DNA of 64,000 nt from CAVYGN01 sp963796325 (GTDB lineage Bacteria; Spirochaetota; Brevinematia; Brevinematales; JAOACQ01): positions 1-64,000 of the forward strand of contig CAWCLF010000003.1 in assembly GCA_963796325.1 (NCBI GenBank). Direction: 5' to 3'. Shown in pieces: positions 1 to 10,152 of this stretch (the first letter of the stretch is position 1; every line of letters starts with the position of its first letter). The notes beneath the pieces were generated by a model, which was not told the DNA's origin, did no database searches, and was given only the letters and a program-made list of their open reading frames with translations. The translations under genes were made by a program, and so were the position numbers.

Positions 1-1010
<1,010 letters not shown>

Positions 1011-1032
1011 TCTTTCCTTATTCTTAGTAACT

Positions 1033-1210
1033 AGTGACGAGTATATAGTTGCGAGTATCGCTTATTTTTGTTGCCTCGGATATTAAATATATTAATAATG
1101 AGGAGTTTTCAGTCTTAATTAATAAAATTGATGAAATATTGAAGTTGCTTGGCGGTTTGATTAAATCTCAAAGTTGATTGCTCATTACCCGCAACTCGAT
1201 ACTCGTCACT
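1033..1210. repeat. Inverted repeat enclosing a decayed intervening sequence in the 23S-5S spacer
   Basis: The left arm (1033-1060, beginning AGTGACGAGTAT) is the reverse complement of the right arm (1183-1210) at about 23 of 28 positions. The arms enclose 122 bases that carry the end of an IVS-type gene. Intervening sequences in 23S genes of Leptospira, Coxiella and others are bounded by complementary ends that pair into a stem cut by RNase III. Here the same architecture lies between 23S and 5S. The pairing is read from the sequence; the origin is inferred. Confidence 0.8.
1061..1177 (+). pseudogene. Remnant of a 23S rRNA intervening-sequence (four-helix bundle, S23) protein
   Basis: An open frame of 38 codons with no start codon ends at a TGA at 1175-1177. 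Its peptide contains ASDIKYINNEEF followed by INKIDEILKLLGGLIKS. This is the typical C-terminal helix of the four-helix-bundle proteins encoded in rRNA intervening sequences, in which a (L/I)xxAxDxxYI segment leads into a final helix ending GLIKSL. Only the last third of a roughly 115-residue protein is left, so it is a fossil rather than a working gene. The surrounding inverted repeat supports the assignment. It was identified by pattern recognition, not by a database search. Confidence 0.75.
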
Positions 1211-1218
1211 GTATTCTT

Positions 1219-1324
1219 GCTCTCGACCATAGCGCAGGTGTTACACCCGGTCCCTTTCCGAACCCGGAAGTTAAGCCCTGCGTCGCCGATGATACTCTTT
1301 TAGGGGAAAGTAGGTGTCGAGAGC
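1219..1324 (+). rRNA. 5S ribosomal RNA
   Basis: The ends GCTCTCGAC (1219-1227) and GTCGAGAGC (1316-1324) pair to form helix I. The interior has the diagnostic 5S strings CCGAACCCGGAAGTTAAG and CGCCGATGATACT. At about 106 nt it is slightly short for 5S (usually 115-120), mainly in the helix IV/V arm. A run of T follows immediately, so the closing helix probably doubles as the transcription end of the rRNA operon. Confidence 0.95.
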
Positions 1325-1360
1325 TTTTTTTATTTTATATATAACAAAGGGGAACGGGCA

Positions 1361-2566
1361 ATGGTTAATGCCTTGAACACCATAGATGAAGCATTGATAG
1401 AGATAAGAAAAGGGAATATGGTGATCGTCGTTGACGACGAAACCAGGGAGAACGAAGGCGACCTTGTAATGGCCGCCGAACTTGCCACTCCCGAAAAAGT
1501 AAACTTTATCATCAGCGAAGCAAGGGGTCTGCTCTGTGCGCCTATAACGTCCGAAAGGGCGGAAAAACTCAATCTTCCTGTAATGACAGAAGAATCCGAC
1601 GAAAAGTGGGGGACGGCGTTCACCATATCTGTTGACGCCGTGAACGTCAGCACGGGCATTTCGGCTTTCGAACGCTCGGAAACTCTTCGCAAGCTCGCTT
1701 CGCCGGCGGCATCGAAAGACGACTTTGTAAGGCCGGGACATATTTTTCCGCTCCAGGCAAAGCCCGGAGGCGTTCTTAAAAGGGCCGGGCACACCGAAGC
1801 GACGGTGGATCTTATCAGGCTTGCGGGCCTGCATGAAGCCGGGGTCATATGCGAGATTTTAAACCGGGACGGCACGATGGCAAGAATGCCCCAGCTTCTC
1901 GATTTTGCAAAAAAACATGACCTGAAGATAATCAGCGTAGCCCAATTGATAGAATACCGCAGGATAAACGAGAAGCATGTATGGAAAGAAGCCGAAGCGG
2001 ACCTCCCGACCGAGTACGGGAATTTCAGGATAATGATATTCAGGAACGATATTGATGAAAAAGAGCATGCAGTCCTTGTAAAGGGAAAGATCAGGGAAGG
2101 ATATCCGATCCTTGTAAGGGTGCATTCGGAATGCTTCACGGGAGACCTCTTGGGATCGCTCCGGTGCGACTGCGGCGAACAGCTTCACAGGGCAATGTCG
2201 CTGATAGAAAAGGAAGGATGCGGAGCCGTATTGTATATGCGCCAGGAAGGGCGCGGCATCGGGCTTGTGAATAAGATCAAGGCTTACGCCCTGCAGGACG
2301 AAAAAGGCCTGGATACTGTCGAAGCAAATATAGAACTCGGCTTTAAAGCCGACCTGAGAGACTACGGAATAGGCGCTCAGATCCTCAGGGATATCGGGCT
2401 CACGAAGATAAAATTACTTACTAATAACCCTAAAAAGATCATCGGGCTCGAAGGGTTCGGCATAGAGATAGTCGAACGCATTCCGCTTGTTATCAAGGCT
2501 AACGAGATCAATAAAAAATATATGATGACCAAAAAGAACAAGATGGGTCATATCCTGGATTCCTGA
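1361..2566 (+). CDS. ribBA: Bifunctional 3,4-dihydroxy-2-butanone-4-phosphate synthase / GTP cyclohydrolase II
   Basis: It catalyses the two entry reactions of riboflavin synthesis: ribulose 5-phosphate to dihydroxybutanone phosphate (N-terminal RibB half), and opening of GTP (C-terminal RibA half). The RibB half, residues 1-200, shows the acidic motif DDETRENEGD (25-34), RPGHIFPL (124-131) and AGHTEATVDL. The RibA half, 205-401, shows the zinc cysteines C258, C269 and C271 in HSECFTGDLLGSLRCDCGEQ and RQEGRG (294-299). At 401 residues it is full length. Only about 36 bases separate the 5S gene from the start, so there is no room for an FMN riboswitch, and no other rib genes are nearby. The last codons lie close to the convergent PilZ gene. 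Confidence 0.97.
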   Translation: MVNALNTIDEALIEIRKGNMVIVVDDETRENEGDLVMAAELATPEKVNFIISEARGLLCAPITSERAEKLNLPVMTEESDEKWGTAFTISVDAVNVSTGISAFERSETLRKLASPAASKDDFVRPGHIFPLQAKPGGVLKRAGHTEATVDLIRLAGLHEAGVICEILNRDGTMARMPQLLDFAKKHDLKIISVAQLIEYRRINEKHVWKEAEADLPTEYGNFRIMIFRNDIDEKEHAVLVKGKIREGYPILVRVHSECFTGDLLGSLRCDCGEQLHRAMSLIEKEGCGAVLYMRQEGRGIGLVNKIKAYALQDEKGLDTVEANIELGFKADLRDYGIGAQILRDIGLTKIKLLTNNPKKIIGLEGFGIEIVERIPLVIKANEINKKYMMTKKNKMGHILDS

Positions 2567-2576
2567 TCCTTGCGGT

Positions 2577-3296
2577 TCACTTCCCTGACGGCTGTGAAGT
2601 TTCAATAATGCGGCTGTGGATATAAGCCGCGATCCTTCTCATCCCCGCAGGTTCGATATTATCGAACTTGAAACCCGCAAAATTATTTCTTAATCCGACA
2701 AGCGTTGCCAGGGTTTTTATACCCGTCCCCCTGATAACGACGATCAGGGGATCGTAAACTTCCTTCGGGACAAGGAATGAAGTTTCGCCGGGGTTGTCCA
2801 GGCAGACGGCGCATCCGCCTGCGCTTATATCTATAACAACTCCCTGTATAAATCTGTTTATTTTCTTTACGCATATAGCGGTTTTGAGATCGTCGCCCTG
2901 TTTGGGCTTGACCCTTATGTGCGTCCGTTTGTCTTTCCTGCGTATATTCTGGGCCACAATGCATCTGACGATTTCATCGGCTATGCTGCCCGTGTTTGCC
3001 GAATAGTTGATTATTGAGGTAATTCCAAAACTCGACAGCGACTTAATCTGCTCGGGCTTCATCGTATTCTTTACAAGCAGGAAGATGTTTATCGAAGGGT
3101 TTATTTCCCTGATTTCTTTTAGGAAGCCGTTCTTGCAATTTTCGGTCATAATGATCGGTATGGTCTGGTCATTTTTCAGAGAAATAATAAAGTCTTCCCT
3201 TGTTTTAACAGTCAGGCATTCAAGCCCCATAGGAATAAGATCGATTGCAAGATCAAATGAATTGCCAAGCGAACTGTTGAACATGAGCATTTTCAT
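2577..3296 (-). CDS. PilZ-domain protein with a receiver-like N-terminal region
   Basis: This is a probable cyclic-di-GMP effector. Residues 1-115 alternate strands and helices like a response-regulator receiver but lack an obvious phospho-acceptor aspartate set, so that half may be degenerate. Residues 119-235 look like a PilZ domain: the arginine motif RRKDKR (119-124) is followed about 32 residues later by DISAGG (156-161), the two c-di-GMP contact motifs of the family. There is no signal peptide or membrane helix, so it should act in the cytoplasm. It is transcribed alone from a good promoter about 52 bases upstream. What it controls cannot be read from its neighbours. Confidence 0.8.
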   Translation of the reverse strand: MKMLMFNSSLGNSFDLAIDLIPMGLECLTVKTREDFIISLKNDQTIPIIMTENCKNGFLKEIREINPSINIFLLVKNTMKPEQIKSLSSFGITSIINYSANTGSIADEIVRCIVAQNIRRKDKRTHIRVKPKQGDDLKTAICVKKINRFIQGVVIDISAGGCAVCLDNPGETSFLVPKEVYDPLIVVIRGTGIKTLATLVGLRNNFAGFKFDNIEPAGMRRIAAYIHSRIIETSQPSGK

Positions 3297-3347
3297 TTAA
3301 TCACCCGCCAAAAACTTTTTTTAGAAAAAGGCTATATAATCCGATTA

Positions 3348-3376
3348 AATATAGGGCGGCAAAATTTAAAAATCAA
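3348..3376 (-). promoter_or_regulatory. Sigma-70 promoter of the PilZ gene
   Basis: Reading the minus strand, TTGATT (3376-3371) and TATATT (3353-3348) are separated by 17 bases. The start codon at 3296 leaves a leader of roughly 45 bases. Confidence 0.6.
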
Positions 3377-3431
3377 ATTTTCTGGTGTAAAATTAACAGG
3401 GCCCTTTTCCTATAATAATCCGGAGAGTATT

Positions 3432-4472
3432 ATGAAAAGATTCGTTCCAATATTTATCGCTTTTTGCCTGGCTTCTATTATCACGACCAGGGCGTTTTCT
3501 TTCAACATTATTTTCCCTGAATTTTACACCTATTCGGAAATGCAGCAGAGCGGCGATGTGTTTTCGAGCTACCTTATAGACATGCTTATCGATACCGGGC
3601 TTAAATACGGGGTTACTATCGGCCTTGGATTCAAAGAATACAATATAACTTCCCTGCAGTCGAACGTAATAGGACTCGACTCGCTGAAGCTCTATATAAA
3701 TCCGGTCGACACCCTGAACGTGGGTTATTTCATGGGTAAAAATGTCACTCTCGGGAATACCGAGCTGGGCTACCAGGGGTTTCAATTTCACCAGGAGGCC
3801 GGTCTTGAATATATCGGTTTCAAGGATATTAACGGGACAGGCCTTGAATTTTTTATGGATTTTATGGACAGCATGCTCGAGCCGCATTTCTATGTTTATG
3901 AAGCTTCCGATACAAATCTTGTCAACATGGACACCGTCTGGTACCTGAAAATGGAGCATTATAAATTCGAAGGGTATTTCGGCCTCAACGATATCAGCAT
4001 ACCCAGCGCACTGAAAAATAAAACTCTTGCTTACAGGTTCGGCTTTTTCGTGAAAACCGAATACGGAAAAATTGATTTCATGATGGGCCTGTTCGCACCT
4101 GACACTCTTGTAGGGCAGATGCCCACGGCCGATTCGATTTATCTCAATGTAACCGAGCATATTGTTGTGGCGAACTTCGAGCAGACGCTGACGCTTTTTA
4201 CAAGGCCGTCTTCATATAACGGTTTCGTTGAAAACATTTCAAACGATTTCGATATATACCTGGCAGTCGGACCGAAATTCGACGATTTCGGCACCGGATT
4301 GGAAAACACGATCCTTTTCGCGGCCAACTATTCCCTGACCGACAGAGCGGGTTTATACATTTATTTGACAATGGACAGCCTTATGTATAAACTAGGTGTG
4401 TACGATACTCTGGCGGGTAACGCCTTTTCATCCAGGTACGGCGGTTACATCAGCATTTCGGGTAAAATATAG
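3432..4472 (+). CDS. Secreted protein, possible outer-membrane barrel, unknown function
   Basis: The 346-residue product starts with a clear signal peptide (residues 1-23: KR, a hydrophobic stretch, then a cut near AFS). The mature part is rich in alternating aromatic and polar residues with many short glycine-bounded strands, such as the C-terminal stretch ending SRYGGYISISGKI. That pattern suggests a beta barrel or other all-beta envelope protein, though the terminal residue is not the aromatic typical of BamA substrates. The Shine-Dalgarno GGAG lies just before the ATG. I recognise no family. A small cysteine-containing gene follows 27 bases downstream. Confidence 0.7.
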   Translation: MKRFVPIFIAFCLASIITTRAFSFNIIFPEFYTYSEMQQSGDVFSSYLIDMLIDTGLKYGVTIGLGFKEYNITSLQSNVIGLDSLKLYINPVDTLNVGYFMGKNVTLGNTELGYQGFQFHQEAGLEYIGFKDINGTGLEFFMDFMDSMLEPHFYVYEASDTNLVNMDTVWYLKMEHYKFEGYFGLNDISIPSALKNKTLAYRFGFFVKTEYGKIDFMMGLFAPDTLVGQMPTADSIYLNVTEHIVVANFEQTLTLFTRPSSYNGFVENISNDFDIYLAVGPKFDDFGTGLENTILFAANYSLTDRAGLYIYLTMDSLMYKLGVYDTLAGNAFSSRYGGYISISGKI

Positions 4473-4499
4473 TTTCGGGGGCGGGGCCGGGAGTTGGAC

Positions 4500-4694
4500 A
4501 TGCATTATCTTGAACTCAGGTGCAATGTTAAAAAATGCAATATTGACGGGTCGACGGACATGCTTCTTGAAAAGTGCGTACCGTCGAACGGACATCCCTG
4601 CTATTACCTTTCGGTGAAAACCGAAGAGGACGACGGCAGGGAAGACGCCTGGAAGAAATTCGACAGTTTTGTCGACAAAAAGGGCGGTTTATAA
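4500..4694 (+). CDS. Small cysteine-containing protein, unknown
   Basis: The 64-residue product has four cysteines in its first 40 residues (RCNVKKCN, EKCVP, HPCYY), spaced as in a small metal-binding or disulfide fold, followed by an acidic then lysine-rich tail. An in-frame TTG two codons earlier (4494) is an alternative start. It lies just after the secreted-protein gene on the same strand and its stop overlaps the convergent murF stop by a few bases. No signal peptide is visible. It could be a spurious frame, but cysteine spacing and position make a real gene plausible. Confidence 0.45.
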   Translation: MHYLELRCNVKKCNIDGSTDMLLEKCVPSNGHPCYYLSVKTEEDDGREDAWKKFDSFVDKKGGL

Positions 4695-6059
4695 GCTGCA
4701 GGAAGGCACCTGGATTTTTAAAAGCTCGTCAACCGTGTTCTCCATTTTCATTCCATGCGAAGCTTTGACCAGTATTGTGTCGCCGGTTTCTATGTATCCT
4801 TTGAGATTTTCTATCAATTCCTGCTGACTCGGAAAATATTTTCTTTCGATTCCGGGACTTTTAATATTATCGATAATGCTGCGGGCGTCATGACCGCAGG
4901 CGAAAACGGCATCCGCAGCTCCGCTTTCCGAAAGGTGCCTGCCGACCAGGCTATGCAGGGAATGCGACATATGCCCCAGTTCAAGCATGTCGGATAATAC
5001 GGCGATCTTCCTGCCTTTTGATTTTTTCAGGAGGTCGAACGCTGAAAACATGCTCGACGGATTTGCATTGTAAGTATCATGAATAATTGTGAAATTGCCC
5101 CTGATTATTTCGCTTCTGCCGATGACCGGCTTGAATTGCGAGAGGGCCTCTACTGCGGCTTTCTCATCGATCCTGTAAATCTCCCCGACCTTCAGCGCAG
5201 CAGCCAGATTGGAAAGGTTGTGTGTCCCCGCTAATTGAAAATCGAATTCCATTCCCCTGTACGAAAGCCTGTAGCCGTCGAGACCCCTGTCCTCTATTAC
5301 CGTTAAATCGGAAATGCCGAATTCGATAGTATCGACAGGCGAAACCTTCTTGAAATATTCCAGGAAATCATCGTCACGGTTAAGCACCGCCATTCCGTGC
5401 GGATTGATCCCTTCAAAAATTTCGGCTTTTGCTCCGGCGATGTTTTCCAGACTTCCGAGCATTCCTATATGGGCATAGCCGACGTTCGTTATTACTCCGA
5501 CAAGAGGCTGCGCGATATTTGAAAGGATTTTGATTTCTCCCTTGTGGTTCATTCCCATTTCCAGCACCATGATATGGGTCTGGGGTTTTGCCTGAAGAAT
5601 CGCCAGGGGAAGGCCTATGGCGTTGTTGTAGTTTTTAATCGATGTGTAAACATTATACTTTGTTGAAAGCAGGAGGCCTATAAGCTCCCTTGTGGTGGTT
5701 TTGCCTGAACTGCCCGTTATGCCGATGGAACTTGCGAAGATATGCTTTTTGTAAGCCTTCGCCAGGACTGCGAGAGATTCGGTGGTGTTCTTAACGGGTA
5801 TTATAAAACTGTTGTATGCCTGCTTTTTCGCTTTATTTTTATAGTCGTTTTGTATGATAAAAAATCTAACACCCTTCCTGTTGCATTCATGTATATAATT
5901 ATGGCCGTTCCTGTTCTCTCCGCGGATGGCAATAAAACACTCGTTGATCGATATATCGCGAGAATCTATTGAAAAACCCTCTATATATGAATTCCTGGGG
6001 TGACCTATTCTTACTGCTTTAGTTTTCAGGCTTTTTTCGACAAATTCTACACTTACCAT
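4689..6059 (-). CDS. murF: UDP-N-acetylmuramoyl-tripeptide--D-alanyl-D-alanine ligase
   Basis: It adds D-Ala-D-Ala to the UDP-MurNAc-tripeptide, the last cytoplasmic step of peptidoglycan precursor synthesis. The N-terminal substrate-binding domain holds FSIDSRDIS. The ATPase domain has the P-loop GSSGKTTTR (116-124) and MGMNHKGEI, followed by HDTYNANPSS. The start at 6059 is chosen over an upstream frame extension because AAAGGAG stands eight bases before this ATG and the family usually begins MxxxxxxxL. Length 456 is normal. It stands apart from any dcw cluster, divergent from rtcB. Confidence 0.95.
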   Translation of the reverse strand: MVSVEFVEKSLKTKAVRIGHPRNSYIEGFSIDSRDISINECFIAIRGENRNGHNYIHECNRKGVRFFIIQNDYKNKAKKQAYNSFIIPVKNTTESLAVLAKAYKKHIFASSIGITGSSGKTTTRELIGLLLSTKYNVYTSIKNYNNAIGLPLAILQAKPQTHIMVLEMGMNHKGEIKILSNIAQPLVGVITNVGYAHIGMLGSLENIAGAKAEIFEGINPHGMAVLNRDDDFLEYFKKVSPVDTIEFGISDLTVIEDRGLDGYRLSYRGMEFDFQLAGTHNLSNLAAALKVGEIYRIDEKAAVEALSQFKPVIGRSEIIRGNFTIIHDTYNANPSSMFSAFDLLKKSKGRKIAVLSDMLELGHMSHSLHSLVGRHLSESGAADAVFACGHDARSIIDNIKSPGIERKYFPSQQELIENLKGYIETGDTILVKASHGMKMENTVDELLKIQVPSCSL

Positions 6060-6208
6060 TCGAATTTCTCCTTTTAATATTGTATTGAGCGGCACCTGTT
6101 TTTGGCAAATTTTTGAAAACTTATTTACTTTTTTTCGTTTTTCTTATAAAATGAATAATTGTTTCGAATTGTCATAAAAATAACAGTCCCCCCTTTTCGG
6201 AGGAATTA

Positions 6209-7630
6209 ATGCAATTAAAAAGCTTACACAGGGTAAGCGATTATGAATGGATGATACCCAGGGCCGGCGAAATGATCGTCGACGGCATCATAATCGGGAG
6301 TCGTCTGATCGTTGAAAATATGGAGGAAGAGGTTTATTCCGAGCTTAAAAGCGTAGCTTCGCTTCCGGGAGTTCTTGAAAAGGCTGTCGTGCTGCCCGAC
6401 GCTCATTCGGGGAACGGCTTCCCGGCAGGCTGTGTGGCGGCTTTCGATTTGAAGGACGGCGTCATTTCAGTAGACGGAGCGGGATTCGACATCAATTGCG
6501 GGGTAAGGCTCGTCACGACAAATCTCATATATCAGGATATCGAAAAGAAGGTGGAGACTCTTATCAAGGCGTTTTTCAGGACGATTCCGGCCGGTTCATC
6601 GGCTGTCGGTAAGTTTGCGCTTTCGCGCAAGGAACTCAGGGAACTTTTGACCGACGGCGCGGAATGGGTGATCAATAACAGGGGGATGGGCAAGGAAGAG
6701 GAACTGGAATATATTGAGGACTGTGGTTATGCAGACGGTGCGGATCCGGATTCCGTAAGCGAAGAAGCTCTGAAAAAGGAGAAAAACCAGCTCGGCACTC
6801 TGGGTTCCGGGAATCATTATCTTGAACTGCAGGTTGTGGACGAGGTTTTCGATATTGAGAAGGCGAGAGTGTTCGGACTTTTCAAAAACCAGGTCGTAGT
6901 CAGTTTTCAATCCGGTTCAAGGGCGCTTGGCCACCAGATATGCAGCGATTACAGGACCCTGTTCAGCTCCATGCCGGGCGGCGTTAAAAATATCGGAGGG
7001 ATAATCTATGCGCCCTTCGATTCCGAAGAAGGCAGAAATTATCTCGGCGCAGTCAGGGCCGCATCCAACTATGCCTTTGCAAACCGGCAGGTGATAAGCC
7101 ATTCGATCCATAACGTGTTTAACGATATAATCAAGGACGTGGATACAAATACAATGTACGATCTGGGTCATAATACAATCAGGGAGGAAACGCACAGGAT
7201 TGGAGCCGGAATGAGAAACGTGCTCATCCACAGGAAGGGCTGTACGAGGAGCTTCTCCGGTAAAATGTCTGAAATATCGCGCCCCTACAGAGTTTCAGGC
7301 CAGCCTGTGATCGTCGGGGGTTCCATGGGCACATACAGCTATGTTCTGTCCGGAAGGGAAGATGCTCTTGAAAAGACATTCGCGTCAACAGTTCATGGCG
7401 CAGGAAGGGCAAAGCCGGTTCCCGATGCTGTTAAATTTGCAGATTTTGAAGCAATGAATGATGACCTTCTTAAAAAGAAAATTGTCCTCAAAACAAAGAA
7501 TAAGGACACTGTCGTCAAGGACGCTCCGTACGCCTTCAAGGATATAGAGGAAGTCGTTCAATCGATTTCCAAATCAGGGCTGTCTCAAAGAGTCGCAAGG
7601 CTCAAACCGATCGGGGTTATAAAAGGGTAA
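6209..7630 (+). CDS. rtcB: RNA-splicing ligase RtcB
   Basis: RtcB joins 2',3'-cyclic-phosphate and 5'-OH RNA ends using GTP and Mn(II), for RNA repair. The diagnostic sequence LPDAHSGNGFPAG is followed by DGAGFDINCGVRL, carrying the metal-binding Asp and Cys. Further on come LGSGNHYLE, SGSRALGH and DLGHNT with metal-binding histidines, and TVHGAGR with the histidine that forms the guanylate adduct. Length 473 is normal. It begins with an ATG nine bases after GGAGG and is followed two bases later by thiE, so the two are co-transcribed. No archease or rtcA gene is present in the window. Confidence 0.95.
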   Translation: MQLKSLHRVSDYEWMIPRAGEMIVDGIIIGSRLIVENMEEEVYSELKSVASLPGVLEKAVVLPDAHSGNGFPAGCVAAFDLKDGVISVDGAGFDINCGVRLVTTNLIYQDIEKKVETLIKAFFRTIPAGSSAVGKFALSRKELRELLTDGAEWVINNRGMGKEEELEYIEDCGYADGADPDSVSEEALKKEKNQLGTLGSGNHYLELQVVDEVFDIEKARVFGLFKNQVVVSFQSGSRALGHQICSDYRTLFSSMPGGVKNIGGIIYAPFDSEEGRNYLGAVRAASNYAFANRQVISHSIHNVFNDIIKDVDTNTMYDLGHNTIREETHRIGAGMRNVLIHRKGCTRSFSGKMSEISRPYRVSGQPVIVGGSMGTYSYVLSGREDALEKTFASTVHGAGRAKPVPDAVKFADFEAMNDDLLKKKIVLKTKNKDTVVKDAPYAFKDIEEVVQSISKSGLSQRVARLKPIGVIKG

Positions 7631-7632
7631 GT

Positions 7633-8271
7633 ATGGCAAAAATGCTGCCGCAGGGAATTTACGGGATAACGGCGGAGGAATTTTCGAAGGGCAGATCGAA
7701 TATTTTCGTTGTAAGGGAAATGATCAGGGGAGGGGTAAAGATCATTCAATACAGGGAGAAAGGCGATAAAACCATTAAACGAAAGTATGAAGAGTGCATG
7801 GAGATACGTAAAATAACGAAAGATGAAGGCGTGACTTTCATTGTAAACGATTTCATAGATATCGCTCTTGCGGTCGGCGCCGACGGCGTTCACATAGGAC
7901 AGGACGACCTGCCGGTGGAAGCTGTAAAAAAAATTGCTCCGGGCCTGATCGTAGGAGTATCGACTCATTCCCCCGGCGATGCGTGGAACGCTCTTAAGGG
8001 CGGCGCCGATTATATCGGTGCGGGGCCGATATATGAAACCTTTACAAAAAAATCGGGCGCCGGTCCGGTCGGTCTTTCGTACCTTGATTTTGCGCTTAAA
8101 AATATAGGCCTTCCCATTGTCGCTATCGGAGGGATCAAGGAAGGGAACCTGGCGGAAGTTCTTGAAAGAGGAGTTAAAACCGCAGCCCTGGTTACCGAGA
8201 TTGTCGGGGCGGACGATATATACGGTAAAATAAAGAGTCTCTACGGGTTGTTTTCCGGCGTTTATACATAG
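7633..8271 (+). CDS. thiE: Thiamine-phosphate synthase
   Basis: It condenses hydroxymethylpyrimidine diphosphate with the thiazole phosphate to give thiamine phosphate. The TIM-barrel motifs are in order: QYREK (39-43), FIVNDFIDIA (69-78), DGVHIGQDDLP (84-94), GVSTHS (108-113), GPIYETFTK (131-139) and a phosphate-binding VAIGGI. Length 212 is standard. It sits two bases after rtcB and 29 bases before the first paralogue gene. No TPP riboswitch or other thi genes occur here. Confidence 0.95.
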   Translation: MAKMLPQGIYGITAEEFSKGRSNIFVVREMIRGGVKIIQYREKGDKTIKRKYEECMEIRKITKDEGVTFIVNDFIDIALAVGADGVHIGQDDLPVEAVKKIAPGLIVGVSTHSPGDAWNALKGGADYIGAGPIYETFTKKSGAGPVGLSYLDFALKNIGLPIVAIGGIKEGNLAEVLERGVKTAALVTEIVGADDIYGKIKSLYGLFSGVYT

Positions 8272-8300
8272 AACCGGACAAAATAAATTACGGAATATGT

Positions 8301-10127
8301 ATGGAAACAAAAAAGATTGAAAATAATGCTGAAAATATGAACATCATGGTATGGCTTGCCGTCTTTTTGATATCGATTCTGGCGATAATCCAGTTTATTA
8401 CGGACTACAAATTTTGCGATAATCACCTTAACTGGCTTAATCATGACTACTGCAAAAATCTTATGGTCTCCACCGAGGAAAACTCTGTTTTTATGACAGA
8501 AGGCGGGGACAACCAGGTTTTCGGGACTCTATATTTTACATATGCAGAAAAACTCAGGCCCGACCTTACGCCTTACGACCAGATAGCCAATATTTTTAAA
8601 AAAATATACGGCGATCTCAGGTATGCCACAGATTATGAATCGATAAAAAAAAGGAAGACCCTCGTAGATACTCATATATTCGAAAGCGAAGAGCCTTTTT
8701 ACAATGATATCAGGCAGACAGGCGATCCGTATTTTATTCCTTACTGGCAGGGGCAGCGGGCGGTTTATCTGACATGGCAGAGGCCGGAACAATGGACCCT
8801 TGGAGATTATTATTATAAGCGTTACGGACTGATGTACAGGGTTCAGGATATAGGTTATTCCCTGGTCGATTATCTTGAACTGAAAAAGTCAGTCACGGTT
8901 GAAGAGGCGAGAGCCGAATTTTCAGAATGGCTGCACAGGCCGGTCGGCATCTCATTTACGCTGGACAAAATATCCATGCTTGAAAAAGAGGGTTATGTAA
9001 AGACAGCCGGCGGAAGCGTGGAGTTCGTGAAAATGTACCCGCCCCCTTTTGAGGGGGATTATTTCAGCAATTTTTTAATGAGGTGGCATGAATTTCCAAA
9101 TGCGATGTACTGGGATATGAGGTCAAGGGAGATTATTGTTAATGATATCGATTATACGATGGGAGAAATATACAGGGATAAGATCAATGTTCTCAGGGAG
9201 ATCAGGCTGCATGAAAAACGGAAGGAGATTATTGACGAGATTGACATGAGGATAAACGGCTACTGGCGGACGGCAAAAGAATATTTCAACGATTCTCTGC
9301 TGTACGGAGGGGACTTCAGCACAACTCTCCATAATGTAGCCGTAGTATTTTTAAATAACGGGATTGAAAATATGGATGACAAGGCCAGGGAACTTCTTGA
9401 AAGGGCCCTCAATATTTCAAGGAACCAGTGGCTCCTGTACTACACTTACCTGAATTTCCTTTTCCATGACTCATTTAAGCATCCGGAACATGAAAGTTCG
9501 AATATTACGGCCCTGGAATTATGGCTGGGCAGGATAAAAGAGGAAGCCGGCCATTACAGGTCTGAATCTTCCAGGCAGTCTATACTCAAAAATTTCGAGG
9601 CCATTGAAAGATTTACAGTCTCCCTTAAAGAAACGCCTACAGCAAGCCTGGAAGGCGCTGCGAAGTACCTTCAGAAACAATTCACCGACAATCCGGAGGG
9701 CATCGATGCCGGCCAGGCAGAAAATGTTATTGAGCTTTTATATTCAAGGGGGCTTACATTTCAGTACCAGCCGTATATCCGGACAGCCGAAGGATTCTTT
9801 GACAGGCTGGTTGAGATGAAAAGGAACGATTATAATTACCTGTACAGGGCCTTCAGTATCGCTTACCAGATACAGAGGCTCGATAAAGCGTTCCAGATCG
9901 GCAAGATGATTGACGGTCATGAGCCTTATGCCGGCGATTATTCGTTCAATTATTATATGGGAGCTATGGGTTATTACCTGCACAAAAATGAGGAAGCGAA
10001 AGCGTATCTCGATAAGTTTTTCAAGATAGCCGGCAGCAGTAAGGACATCCGGTTAAAAGCTCAGGATATGACCAGGAATGCATATGAAATATTGAACAGG
10101 ATTAAAACCGAAGAAAATAAAATGTAA
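8301..10127 (+). CDS. Membrane-anchored protein equivalent to the soluble half of DUF2723 proteins (copy 1)
   Basis: This 608-residue protein has one membrane helix (about 14-34) followed by a large soluble part. Just after the helix comes a block with DYCKNLM, MTEGGDNQVFG and RPDLTPYD. That block resembles the point in full-length DUF2723 proteins where the glycosyltransferase-like membrane half gives way to the soluble half (pattern NYxxxDxS ... DYxxNxL ... GDNxTF ... RPDV). The second half is helical and TPR-like. It is about 60-65% identical by eye to the next gene and 25 bases from it, so the pair arose by tandem duplication. The membrane half is encoded separately at 18135. A role in surface glycan or glycoprotein assembly is inferred. 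Confidence 0.7.
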   Translation: METKKIENNAENMNIMVWLAVFLISILAIIQFITDYKFCDNHLNWLNHDYCKNLMVSTEENSVFMTEGGDNQVFGTLYFTYAEKLRPDLTPYDQIANIFKKIYGDLRYATDYESIKKRKTLVDTHIFESEEPFYNDIRQTGDPYFIPYWQGQRAVYLTWQRPEQWTLGDYYYKRYGLMYRVQDIGYSLVDYLELKKSVTVEEARAEFSEWLHRPVGISFTLDKISMLEKEGYVKTAGGSVEFVKMYPPPFEGDYFSNFLMRWHEFPNAMYWDMRSREIIVNDIDYTMGEIYRDKINVLREIRLHEKRKEIIDEIDMRINGYWRTAKEYFNDSLLYGGDFSTTLHNVAVVFLNNGIENMDDKARELLERALNISRNQWLLYYTYLNFLFHDSFKHPEHESSNITALELWLGRIKEEAGHYRSESSRQSILKNFEAIERFTVSLKETPTASLEGAAKYLQKQFTDNPEGIDAGQAENVIELLYSRGLTFQYQPYIRTAEGFFDRLVEMKRNDYNYLYRAFSIAYQIQRLDKAFQIGKMIDGHEPYAGDYSFNYYMGAMGYYLHKNEEAKAYLDKFFKIAGSSKDIRLKAQDMTRNAYEILNRIKTEENKM

Positions 10128-10152
10128 ATAGCCGTAACTTGCGGGGTGGAAA

